From contig JAWQFJ010001184.1 in the NCBI GenBank assembly GCA_034096865.1, positions 10,001 to 57,500 of the forward strand: a DNA stretch of 47,500 nt. Direction: 5' to 3'. The notes below the pieces were generated by a model. The model worked only from the letters and a program-made list of their open reading frames with translations. It did not search any database and had not been told where the DNA came from. The DNA comes from Theodoxus fluviatilis. Lineage: Eukaryota; Mollusca; Gastropoda; Cycloneritida; Neritidae. A program made the translations under genes and the position numbers. This document shows, one piece after another, positions 29,342 through 41,165 of this stretch; positions within the stretch are counted from its first letter, which is position 1, and each line of letters starts with the position of its first letter.

Positions 29342-32230
29342 CTGCAGTACCGTACAATGCAATGCAGTACCGTACAATGCAATGCAGTACCGTACAATGC
29401 AATGCAGTACCGTACAATGCACTGCAGTACCGTACAATGCACTGCAGTACCGTACAATGCAATGCAGTACCGTACAATGCAATACAGTACAGTACAATGC
29501 AGTACAGTACAGTGCAATGCAGTACAGTACAATGCAATGCAGTACAGTACAATGCAATGCAGTACAGTACAATGCAATGCAGTACAGTGCAATGCAGTAC
29601 AGTACAGTGCAATGCAGTACAGTACAATGCAATGCAGTACAGTACAATGCAATGCAGTACAGTACAATGCAATGCAGTACAGTACAATGCAATGCAGTAC
29701 AGTACAATGCAATGCAGTACAGTACAATGCAATGCAGTACAGTACAATGCAATGCAGTACAGTACAATGCAATGCAGTACAGTGCAATGCAGTACAGTAC
29801 AATGCAATGCAGTACAGTACAATGCAATGCAGTACAGTACAATGCAATGCAGTACAGTACAATGCAATGCAGTACAGTACAATGCAATGCAGTACAGTGC
29901 AATGCAATGCAGTACAGTACAATGCAATGCAGTACAGTACAATGCAATGCAGTACAATGCAATGCAGTACAGTACAATGCAATGCAGTACAATGCAATGC
30001 AGTACAGTACAATGCAATGCAGTACAGTACAATGCAATGCAGTACAGTACAATGCAATGCAGTACAGTACAATGCAATGCAGTACAGTACAATGCAATGC
30101 AGTACAGTACAATGCAATGCAGTACAGTACAATGCAATGCAGTACAATGCAATGCAGTACAGTGCAATGCAGTACAGTACAATGCACTGCAGTGCAGTAC
30201 AATGCAATACAGTACAGTACAATGCAATGCAGTACAGTACAATGCAATGCAGTACCGTACAATGCAATGCAGTACCGTACAATGCAATGCAGTACAGTAC
30301 AATGCACTGCAGTACCGTACAATGCAATGCAGTACCGTACAATGCAATGCAGTACAGTACAATGCAATGCAGTACAGTACAATGCACTGCAGTACCGTAC
30401 AATGCAATGCAGTACAATACAATGCAATGCAGTACCGTACAATGCAATGCAGTACCGTACAATGCAATGCAGTACCGTACAATGCAATGCAGTACCGTAC
30501 AATGCAATGCAGTACCGTACAATGCAATGCAGTACCGTACAATGCAATGCAGTACAGTACAATGCAATGCAGTACAGTACAATGCAATGCAGTACAGTAC
30601 AATGCAATGCAGTACAGTACAATGCAATGCAGTACAATGCAATGCAGTACAGTACAATGGAATGCAGTACCGTACAATGCAATGCAGTACTGTACAATGC
30701 AATGCAGTACAGTACAATGCACTGCAGTACCGTACAATGCAATGCAGTACCATACAATGCAATGCAGTACAGTACAATGCAATGCAGTACAGTACAATGC
30801 AATGCAGTACAGTACAATGCACTGCAGTGCAGTACAATGCAATGCAGTACCGTACAATGCAATGCAGTACCGTACAATGCACTGCAGTACCGTACAATGC
30901 AATGCAGTACCGTACAATGCAATGCAGTACCGTACAATGCAATGCAGTACCGTACAATGCAATGCAGTACCGTACAATGCAATGCAGTACCGTACAATGC
31001 AATGCAGTACCGTACAATGCACTGCAGTACCGTACAATGCACTGCAGTACCGTACAATGCAATGCAGTACCGTACAATGCAATGCAGTACCGTACAATGC
31101 AATGCAGTACCGTACAATGCACTGCAGTACCGTACAATGCAATGCAGTACCGTACAATGCAATGCAGTACAGTACAATGCACTGCAGTACCGTACAATGC
31201 AATGCAGTACAGTACAATGCAGTACCGTACAATGCAATGCAGTACCGTACAATGCAATGCAGTACAGTACAATGCACTGCAGTACCGTACAATGCAATGC
31301 AGTACCGTACAATGCAATGCAGTACAGTACAATGCACTGCAGTACCGTACAATGCAATGCAGTACAGTACAATGCAATGCAGTACAGTACAATGCAATGC
31401 AGTACCGTACAATGCACTGCAGTACCGTACAATGCAATGCAGTACCGTACAATGCAATGCAGTACCGTACAATGCAATGCAGTACCGTACAATGCAATGC
31501 AGTACCGTACAATGCAATGCAGTACCGTACAATGCAATGCAGTACCGTACAATGCAATGCAGTACCGTACAATGCAATGCAGTACCGTACAATGCAATGC
31601 AGTACCGTACAATGCAATGCAGTACCGTACAATGCAATGCAGTACCGTACAATGCAATGCAGTACCGTACAATGCAATGCAGTACCGTACAATGCAATGC
31701 AGTACCGTACAATGCAATGCAGTACCGTACAATGCAATGCAGTACAGTACAATGCACTGCAGTACCGTACAATGCAATGCAGTACCGTACAATGCATGCA
31801 GTACCGTACAATGCAATGCAGTACCGTACAATGCAATGCAGTACCGTACAATGCAATGCAGTACCGTACAATGCAATGCAGTACCGTACAATGCAATGCA
31901 GTACCGTACAATGCAATGCAGTACCGTACAATGCAATGCAGTACCGTACAATGCAATGCAGTACCGTACAATGCAATGCAGTACCGTACAATGCAATGCA
32001 GTACCGTACAATGCAATGCAGTACCGTACAATGCAATGCAGTACCGTACAATGCAATGCAGTACCGTACAATGCAATGCAGTACCGTACAATGCAATGCA
32101 GTACCGTACAATGCAATGCAGTACCGTACAATGCAATGCAGTACCGTACAATGCAATGCAGTACCGTACAATGCAATGCAGTACCGTACAATGCAATGCA
32201 GTACCGTACAATGCAATGCAGTACCGTACA
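29342..32230. repeat. 20-bp satellite made of four pentamers, about 145 copies, stop-free in all six frames
   Basis: Unit GTACCGTACAATGCAATGCA, or the GTACAGTACA variant, with occasional ATGCACTGCA. Every pentamer fits RTRCM with rare exceptions, and most length variants are whole pentamers lost or gained (15-bp units). The one clear exception is a single-base deletion at about 31795 (AATGCATGCA). In RTRCM pentamers every T is followed by R then C, and on the other strand by GY, AY or KG, so TAA, TAG and TGA cannot arise. This is why frames of about 950-1030 aa appear on both strands. It lies between the pre-exon module (32231) and the exon at 29341, so it is best read as an intronic satellite. 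Confidence 0.97.
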
Positions 32231-32348
32231 AAAAGACACATAATGAAGTGCAATGCCATGCGATGGCAAACAATTCAATACAATAAATTTCTACTGCAGG
32301 TAACACAAAATTCCATTGGTCAGAGAGAGGGAAGGGGGAGAGGAGCGA
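32231..32348 (-). repeat. Pre-exon module, copy B
   Basis: Reverse complement of 24349-24460 with few differences (for example AATTTATTG versus AATATATTG, GCCATCGC versus GGCATGGC). In gene direction (minus) it is preceded by a CT microsatellite and leads into the 20-bp satellite and then the exon at 29341. Confidence 0.9.
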
Positions 32349-32425
32349 GGAGAGAGAGAGAGAGACGACGAAGAGGAGAGAGAGAGAGAGAGATGAGAGA
32401 GCGAGAGTGAGAGTGAGAGAGTAGA
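32338..32425. repeat. (GA)n-rich microsatellite
   Basis: Interrupted GAGA/GACGA tract next to module copy B. On the minus strand it is the CT-rich lead corresponding to 24340-24357 of copy A. Confidence 0.9.
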
Positions 32426-32449
32426 GACGAGACGCAGACAGGGATCGTA

Positions 32450-32552
32450 CAGGTCATGGAAACCCTGGAATAGTACACCTGGAATTTGATTTTTCATTTT
32501 CCAGGCCGTGTAAATCATGGAATTTCAATTTAAGTCATGGAAAGTCATGCAA
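32450..32552. repeat. Short degenerate TCATGGAA repeats
   Basis: GTCATGGAAACCCTGGAATA, CCTGGAATTT, TCCAGGCC, ATCATGGAATTT and GTCATGGAAAGTCATG recur within 100 bp. A small fragment of a familiar animal intermediate repeat (recollection only). Confidence 0.5.
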
Positions 32553-33056
32553 TTTAATTTATTTAAAAAAAGAAACAAAAGAAAGATGCTGTCTAGGCTG
32601 TGCTTTACGCGATACTCTCAATCTATTTGTACACGCTGCGAACGACAGGAAAACGTGCCCTTGCATCCCATTGGTTAAGTTTGAAGGCTCGTTTGTCTTC
32701 TGCCTCCTGATTGGTTCTTTAGCTAGGTGACCTGGTTTCATTGCCACGCCGGTCGGGTCAGTTGGTTCAAACGAGGAGAAGTGAAAGAGCTTGTTTGGCA
32801 ACATCATCGACATCACTGGCTGCCATTCTCTTGGCTGCTTCAAGGACCTGGACAGGGCAGTTCTAAAACCTGGGCTTTGTTTTTTGGGCGCAGATCTCCG
32901 TCTTCCCCCAAAGTCATTTGGAGGACATTCCAGCTCAGGTTCCCTGGCTAAGGTCCTCCATATTCTGATGGGGCTGTTTCCGCGAACTGTCTGGCACCAA
33001 GACGCCTGCGTCTTAGCCTTTCGCGTCGTGCGCCATACACTTTTCTCTTTAAAACT

Positions 33057-33682
33057 CAGGGCCGGATCTAGGGGGGGTGCTGGGGGTGCTCGAGCACCCC
33101 CCCCAAAAAAAAAAAAAAAAAAAAAAAACCTCCGTGGCAGCCGGGAGTTGGGGGAAGGAGGGAGGGGGGGGTGGTTGCTCAAATATGTTGATCTACTTCC
33201 CACCTCATCGGATATCGGCACACTTTGCTTGGTAGCAGAGACAGTATAGTTAGTAAAAAGCTTGGGAAGGAGGGGGGGGGGGGGGGGGGGGGCAAAAAGA
33301 TGCTGGGCCCAGATGCTGTACTACTCTCCACTTGGTATAAGCACACTCTACTTGGCAGCCAAGGTAGCTGGGGAGGGAGGGGGGGGGGGGGGGTGCTGCT
33401 ATAATTAAGATGCCTTCCTTTTGCTACTCGCACAGACAAATCAAACCCGGGCAGAGACAGGAAGAATCTGTGACCAAACAAAAACTCTTGGAAATGACCG
33501 CACTGCCAGATTGCACAGATTTGCACCATTTTTCTCAAAATTTTCCGGGGGGGCATGCCCCCGGACCCCCCTAGAGGGGCGTGCCTGCTTAGCAGGCACG
33601 CACTCGTGGCTTCGCCACTTCGATGAGAAGACCCTAAAACAATTTTAAGCACCCCCCCTCAAAAAACTTTGATCCGGCCCTG
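33057..33682. mobile_element. hAT-like foldback/MITE element
   Basis: The terminal 12 bp CAGGGCCGGATC (33057-33068) are perfectly inverted at 33671-33682. A CAGGG-type end with a GGATC core resembles hAT-type non-autonomous elements (family recollection). The interior holds nested palindromes: GGGGGTGCTCGAGCACCCCC (33082-33101), GGGGGCATGCCCCC (33549-33562), a CGTGCCTGCT/AGCAGGCACG hairpin (33580-33600) and GTGGCTTCGCCAC (33606-33618). It also holds an A-run of about 22 (33105-33127) and two long G-runs (about 33271-33292 and 33380-33394). I find no matching 8-bp target duplication at the ends. Confidence 0.65.
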
Positions 33683-33699
33683 TGACAGGTGCTTTAGCG

Positions 33700-34650
33700 T
33701 GAAGGTGCATTGACCCGCATTTCCAATTTTGCAATGCAATGTATTCATACACATAATAAACCAATTCGATTTTCTTTCTCAGATTATTCAGACTTTCTCC
33801 GATTATTTCCACCGTAAAATAGCAGTGATTTGACATTCGGCGTCACCGGGTCATGTGACGGTGATAGTTTCGTCTGCAATTCGCACTTACGTTATGGTTG
33901 AAGTAGATTGATGTTTACTTCGTCCGCTGAATGCTGTCAAGACTAATGCTCGAATGAATGAAGTATGATTTCCTAATTTTTCAGGATTAATACAAATGTA
34001 TATCAAATACATCAGTTCAATTTAATCGAGTCAATTAATCGAGTACATGTCCACTAGGTCAAAAATGTGTTGAGTGGAACGCAAGTCAGAAAAGTTACAC
34101 TTGCAGTCTAAACAACAAAATGAATGCAGTGTTTGTATTGAAAAATCAGGTCAATCTTTTCGTCGTTTGGTTCCACGACAAGAGTATGAAATCTTGTTTC
34201 CAGCGAGATTAGGAGCTTCTGCAAACATGGCTGACAACGGTCAGAATGGTTATAGTTGCTTGATTTTTTCCTTGTCAAAACTTGTTATACCTTCAGATTG
34301 TAACCACCATAAGATTTTCTGCAACTTTTCAAAGCAAATCTAGCCTAAAAACCTACCAGTTATGCATCGTGTTATCAGGATTGACTCGTTGCTTGTAGAA
34401 CGACGGTACTCGGTAGCAGTACCACACATGCACATGTCTGGTGTGAACATCTATAAAGTATAATACACTTCCTCCTCTGTGTGACTGTGTGAGTGTTAAT
34501 TCAGCGTCTATGACATGCCAAAGGAAAACAAAACATGTCATCATAGGAGCTTTCCTGAACCTATCCATCATGTTTTAAATATATGGTCGATTGTTCCTGG
34601 GCCAATAGCTTAGAAATGGATTTACATGCTTTACAAACACTCCATCATAG
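33700..34650. other. AT-rich stretch, no supported feature
   Basis: Unique AT-rich DNA with isolated short frames. A tandem TTTAATCGAGTCAATTAATCGAG-like duplication near 34020-34043 is the only repeat seen. Confidence 0.45.
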
Positions 34651-34661
34651 CAATTCTCTAA

Positions 34662-34716
34662 TGGCTCAGCTGGTAGAGCGTTCGTCTCTTGGTCATGCAT
34701 GACCAGGTTTGATTCT
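34662..34716 (+). repeat. tRNA-derived SINE head
   Basis: TGGCTCAGCTGG (34662-34673, A box) with an intact D-stem (GCTC/GAGC) and GGTTTGATTCT (34706-34716, B box). Between them is a perfect 16-bp palindrome, TGGTCATGCATGACCA (34690-34705), in the anticodon-arm position. The acceptor stem cannot be closed, so it is not a functional tRNA gene. Confidence 0.6.
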
Positions 34717-34747
34717 GCGCTGAAACTTTTTTTTCTTCTCTTTTTTC

Positions 34748-35052
<305 letters not shown>

Positions 35053-35345
35053 CGACTTAACGGCTTATATCTCAAAAACTACCAAACGGATTTCCTTGAG
35101 ATTTCGCACACTGACTGGAAGTTAGGTCCGATTGAATGGATCAAATTTTCAGAATCAAGGCTTGAAGAGAAAGTGGTTTTTTAAGGTCGTACACTCCAGA
35201 GCGCCTTCCCAAATACGCGATTCATGGAATGGCGAAATTGCGTAATGTGTGACGTCATCAACAACGTGACGTCATTTGCGAGTAGAGTTTTGATGATAAT
35301 GGATTTTGAGAACATTGGTGAAAGGATAAAGAAGGATTTTTTACG

Positions 35346-35506
35346 ATGAGGTTGTGGGTTCGAACCCAACCTGGTTTTTTGTGTTTTTGTGTGTGCGTGT
35401 TTTTCCCCCCTCTTTTCTTGAGAGGTTGCGGGTTCGAATCCGATCTTTAAAAAAAAAATTAAATATATATGCCAAAACCTGGAGGTCCAGCGCCAGCGGT
35501 TTTTAT
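35346..35506 (+). repeat. Double-B-box repeat, copy 2
   Basis: Same order as 34748-34910: GGTTCGAACCC (35357-35367), a GT/CCCC/TTTTCTTGAGAG spacer, GGTTCGAATCC (35431-35441, an exact B-box consensus) and the AACCTGGAGGTCCAGCGCCA end. It lacks the (CTGT)n that follows copy 1. Confidence 0.8.
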
Positions 35507-35635
35507 CGTGAGAATCAACCACTGTTGAAAAGTTAAGTGGCTGAGTACACAAATTGACCTGCAAGTTGTACTTCTTTCCCCACACTGCAACCCAATGCTC
35601 ACGTTAGTACAAGTACAACATGCAGGACGAGACAA

Positions 35636-35745
35636 ACAAACAAGCAACCAACCAAGCAACTAAGCAGCAAACCAAGCAAGCAAGCAACCAATCAACCAAC
35701 CAACCAATCGACCGACCGACCGACCGACCGACCGACCAACCTACC
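35636..35745. repeat. CAAC/CAAG and (GACC)n short-tandem block
   Basis: Degenerate CAAGCAAC/CAACCAAC units followed by GACC tetramers (35709-35736). Confidence 0.85.
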
Positions 35746-35920
35746 AAATAAAAACACCCCACAGCAAAGGAATAAAAATGCCAACAGACTCTGTCTCGTG
35801 TGTTAGTTTCTTACACCGGTTCTGCTTGCCAGGGAAGAGAGATTATTCTGCTTAGTGAACGGTGGGAAGACGTTGTTGAAAACCTGCATTGGTTGATGTT
35901 TCGTTACACTTGGTTGGACA

Positions 35921-35980
35921 TGATGATGCGGACGATGATGATGATGATGAAGATGAAGATGATGATGATGGTAATGATGG

Positions 35981-36074
<94 letters not shown>

Positions 36075-36090
36075 GATGACGACGACGATA
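35921..36090. repeat. (GAT)n microsatellite
   Basis: About 45 GAT triplets with GAA, GGT and GAC interruptions, giving poly-Asp, poly-Met and poly-Ile frames. Confidence 0.95.
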
Positions 36091-36099
36091 GGTTTACGG

Positions 36100-36535
36100 C
36101 CCATCAACCTTTGAAGACACCAAGAAAGAAAAAAAACTCGAACACTTAGTTCTAATCTAAGCGAAAGAACTTGTCACTGTGTACCAACCTTTGATGGCAT
36201 CGTAGTCGATAAACCCTTCAATCCACTTCTCATAGCCTTTGTCACTTTGTCTTCTTGCTATTGTTCTGCCTTCGTTCGACCATCTTTCCACATCACCTTG
36301 AGAAAAGTCCGGAACATTTGTCAAATTGCCGCTCCAGCAATACTGTGAAGGTAGCGCGGTCTCCGCGTTAGCGTACGGGGCCTCGTTTTAAAACCAAAAT
36401 GGCGGGTCGGGTGAATAAGGTCTATTGATAATAAAAATCATTAGAACTGGTTGGAGTAAGAGCAAATCAAGTAATTATTTCCCACTTTACTGGCCTCTAA
36501 CAAATCGCGCCGGGAGACGCGGTAGGTCTATTCTT
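36100..36535. other. Unique stretch, no supported gene
   Basis: Unique DNA. A CpG-containing segment at 36345-36412 ends in AAAATGGCGGGTC (YY1-like), but no start codon with coding potential follows. Confidence 0.4.
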
Positions 36536-36540
36536 ATGCC

Positions 36541-36612
36541 ACCCCCCCCCCTCCCTCCCCCCCCCCTCCCTCCCCCCCCCCCCTCCCTCCCCCCCCCCCC
36601 CCCCCCCCCTCC
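36541..36612. repeat. C-rich homopolymer-like tract
   Basis: Runs of C (up to about 18) broken by CTCCCT; G-rich on the minus strand. Confidence 0.9.
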
Positions 36613-36715
36613 AGGGAGCCTTGTCAGTCTCCACGCACAAAAGACTTTCTCAATGCAGACCCGGCTTACGTCAGCCAGCCTATTTGTGTTGTTGCTTTTG
36701 TTCGTCGTTGCTTTC

Positions 36716-36800
36716 ATCGTCATCAGTATTTTTACTGTCGTCTTCGTCCCGCCGCCGTTGTCGTCACTGTCGTCGTCGCTGTCGTCATTGTCACAATTAT
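36716..36800. repeat. (TCG)n-like degenerate trinucleotide tract
   Basis: GTCGTC/GTCATC/GTCGCT triplets followed by a T-rich tract. Confidence 0.7.
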
Positions 36801-37244
36801 CATAGTCGTCTCTTTTTTTTCTTTTTTCTATTCCTCAAACAACTCGTTGCCGTATGCTGCTCTGGTACAACGATGTAAATTTTGCCTCGAGTGCCCACTC
36901 ACTATACACTGCTGTGACGCCCCGCTGGACATTTCCTGACACAGATGTATCGGGCCCTTCACATAGTGTGACTGCAACAGTGGTTGGCATCTCGTTCGTG
37001 GTGACGCTGACTACGAGTGGCAAGTGGCGTCGTCTTTCTAGAGCGTCCCCGCCGCAGTGTCTGGTGTACCTATTACACATCCTTCTTCCCCATCTCCATC
37101 AGCCACCTTGCACTCTGCCCCTTGTTCATCCTGCTCCCTTTTCCCTCTGTCTTTCTCTCAGAGAAGAAAGAAACATGACATGACATGAGACATGACGTGA
37201 CCCAACACAACCATATACGTCACAACCTGACCTGACCAGACGTA

Positions 37245-37310
37245 GCCTAGCCTAGCCTAGCCTAGCCTAGCCTAGCCTAGTTTAACCTAGCCTAACCTAG
37301 CCTAGCCTAA
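37245..37310. repeat. (CCTAG/CCTAA)n pentamer tract
   Basis: About 13 CCTAG or CCTAA pentamers. Shorter runs of the same pentamers occur at about 37624-37634 and 38071-38105. Confidence 0.9.
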
Positions 37311-37315
37311 CCCAA

Positions 37316-37412
37316 ACAAGTTTTAAGGGTTGGGAAGTTCCTGTAAATATTTTTTTGTCTCTCTGCTTTGGCCCGTCGTATTTACAAGAACTTCCCAACC
37401 CTTCAAACGTGT
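37316..37412. repeat. 34-bp-stem hairpin (31/34 paired), 29-nt loop
   Basis: 37316-37349 is the reverse complement of 37379-37412 with three mismatches. The core GGGTTGGGAAGTTC is perfectly paired with GAACTTCCCAACCC. The loop begins with a T-run. The size resembles a small-RNA precursor or a tiny foldback element; nothing distinguishes these here. Confidence 0.85.
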
Positions 37413-38379
37413 TTAGAATATACACCAGTTCCTGCCAGCCCACCCCCCAGTTCTCTCCCCTCTTGCATGAGTACACGGTCAGCCCCTCAGCGACTACTCG
37501 CTTGTTGAAACCATGTCTTTTGACAGGCGGAGATGGGCGAGCATGCTTTGGGGTTGGACGATGTGCAAGGCGCAGTGCAGTGGTTCTATCCCTGGGATGG
37601 AGAAATCTGGGTTTATTGAAATAGCCTAACCTAGTCGAACCCATTCTAGTTCACTAGAGACTTCGCCCACCGGGGAAAGTGTCTCTAGCCCAGTTGACAT
37701 CCTGTGATGGAAGGTTTTCGTCCGAAATATGCATGAGGTCACACGAGAGGCTTGTGGGATAGCCGATCTGCTCCCTGACATACGCCGATAAAGTAGTTCT
37801 AAGACTATTTCGCACAAAACTCATAACTTACTCTTGTTGAGGCAATAAACAAGCGTTTATTCCATAAAATAACATGTTTGTATTGAAATGGAAACAAGTT
37901 TTGACATGTGAATGATTTCTGTAAAAAGTGGAGAACTATTTTTGGCGCAATGCTGTAATGCGAAGGGTCAAGTCTATTAGTATTACATTACTAATGTATG
38001 GTCTTTGGTATTACTCATTCATTGCGAACTGTGCCAGAGTCAATACTGACTCGGGTTCACAGAATGAGTCTAACCTAGCCTAGCGTAGCCTATCCGAACC
38101 TAACGTAAAACGTGACCTAAGCTACTGTTGCACTCTTCTCTTGCAATATCCTGATGTACGAGGGTTCTCCTGGCTTGCGCTAGGAAGTCGAAGTGAGAGA
38201 CACTGGTGGTCGTTTTCGATAAACTTTATTCACGCACTGATCGCTACAGTGGTGAAAATTAGCCAACAGCAATCCGTCGTGACAACTCGTAGCAGCTTCA
38301 CTCTGCACACAGCAGAGGACTCGCTCATTACACAAAGATAAGCTCTCACCTTATCTCAGTCGTCTCTTTCCCGCGTGTC

Positions 38380-38382
38380 TCA

Positions 38383-38442
<60 letters not shown>
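38380..38442. repeat. (CT)n microsatellite
   Basis: About 30 CT dinucleotides. Confidence 0.95.
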
Positions 38443-38449
<7 letters not shown>

Positions 38450-38805
38450 CTTATATACATTTCCTCAAACACCAGAAACTTACAGTACAAGGGCGAACAT
38501 ATTCAATTCTTCTGCGGCCTTCGCGACTAACGTCACGTGACATACATAACAAAGCCAATTCGGTCGCGAGCCGGTCAATGACCTGACCGATATACTAAAA
38601 CAACTGCGCCTGCAACACTGGAGCAGATTCTAGAATCTTCACAACACTACCTTAACTATCGTGACATTCGAAAGGAGAATAGAAGAGAAAAGGCCACGAC
38701 CTGCTTCTTATTTCCTTGAAAACCGTTGGTCACCTAGAAGTCTTGGTGACGGCAGTACACGCTCGTATGTTTCTCGCACACTTTCTCTCTCACACATGTA
38801 TACAC

Positions 38806-39020
<215 letters not shown>

Positions 39021-39560
39021 AGTTTAATGTTTAAAAATCCAAATAGACAAAGCCTGAAGAAGGCAATCCAGATTAAGAATAATGTAATTGTGGTAGAGGT
39101 TGAGACATGGCATCACATTTTTCCACAATCGTAGGCAGACCCCTTTATCAACCCAGAATGTTTGTACAGCTTTGTCCGTCTTGAAGTTTGTTCCCCCTGA
39201 ATAGGAACTGACGACTCAAACGTGACAGCAAATCGGACACAGACGCCATAGTTGCCGCACGAAATTGTAAGTGTACATGTATACTTGAAATATGAATACA
39301 CTAGACACCTGGTATACCACACCAGCAATAATTCAGGGAGCAATATATCACGTTATCTTTGTTTTGTTTCATTTTTGTTTGATGTTTATGAAAATTATTA
39401 CCATTATGGTGATTGTGATGATTATCATGATCTTGATAATTTTGGGGGGTTTTGCTAAGTATCTTGATGATAATCTTGTTGCTTCTCATGAAAATAGTTC
39501 TGACTATGTTAAAGATTCTTATCATTGTGATTTTCATAATGACAATTTTGAGGAGGAAGT

Positions 39561-39565
<5 letters not shown>

Positions 39566-39645
<80 letters not shown>
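39566..39645. repeat. (GAT)n microsatellite
   Basis: About 26 GAT triplets. The surrounding DNA (39390-39560) is a degenerate GAT/TGAT-like AT-rich region, which makes long low-complexity frames. Confidence 0.95.
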
Positions 39646-39659
39646 ATTTATGCTAAAAA

Positions 39660-40526
<867 letters not shown>

Positions 40527-40554
40527 GTGTGCACACGCGCGCGTGTATGTGTTA

Positions 40555-40635
40555 AAGAGAGGGAGAAACGCGAGTGAGAGTGAGAGAAAGGGAGAAATGA
40601 AGAGAGAAAAAAGATAGATAAATGCAGAGAGAAAT

Positions 40636-40672
<37 letters not shown>
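40555..40672. repeat. (GA)n-rich tract
   Basis: Degenerate GAGA sequence followed by about 17 GA dinucleotides at 40638-40671. Confidence 0.9.
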
Positions 40673-40673
<1 letters not shown>

Positions 40674-41165
40674 ATGTTAACACAAAATCAACTATGAATT
40701 ATAACCACTGGCATTTGTGGATTTCTAGCCTCCCTTTATCTCGTACCTGTAACCAGCAGAAAAATGGGGGGTGGGGGGTAGGGGGCAGTGGAGTGGGGAA
40801 GGGTATAAATAATGGTGATGGAGGACCAGAAATATGCCACTTCAGTAAAAACTGCTAGTACTATAGTGCGTTATACCATATGACAATTGTCTCAAATCTG
40901 AATCTGACCGTTCTTCTTTCCGAAATTGTAAAAAAATTGTTTCATGACTACAGCCTCTGGAAAAATTATTTTGAAAATGAGATGTTTCTGATTGGTTTTC
41001 ATATACATGTATAATATTCCTGATGTTGCTGGAAGTATTTTCTCAATCACTAAGTAATTATTTTCAAAAATCATTCGTGCGAATATCTCGACCTTCCAAA
41101 AACGTGCAGGCAGAGTAAAGTCGGTCCGAAATATACATACTTTTTAAATTTTAATGTGTGTTTCA

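Noticed and set aside
28235..32278. 1347-aa minus-strand open frame
   Set aside because: Everything upstream of about 29341 is the 20-bp RTRCM satellite, which is stop-free in all frames. Only the 29341-28235 part is kept as a candidate exon.
29335..32410. Three plus-strand frames of 950-1017 aa and two further minus-strand frames of about 1000 aa
   Set aside because: Artefacts of the same stop-free satellite; all frames on both strands are open and none has independent support.
32559..33652. Minus-strand frames of 220 and 157 aa
   Set aside because: They cross poly-A/T and poly-G/C runs of the foldback element and have no domain.
33057..33682. 8-bp target site duplication for the hAT-like element
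   Set aside because: Flanks TTAAAACT and TGACAGGT do not match, so the insertion footprint is not claimed.
34662..34716. Functional tRNA gene
   Set aside because: The A and B boxes and D-stem are present, but the acceptor stem does not close and the anticodon arm is a palindrome.
37245..37310. Interstitial telomere
   Set aside because: Units are mostly CCTAG, not the CCCTAA expected for molluscs, and the tract is short.
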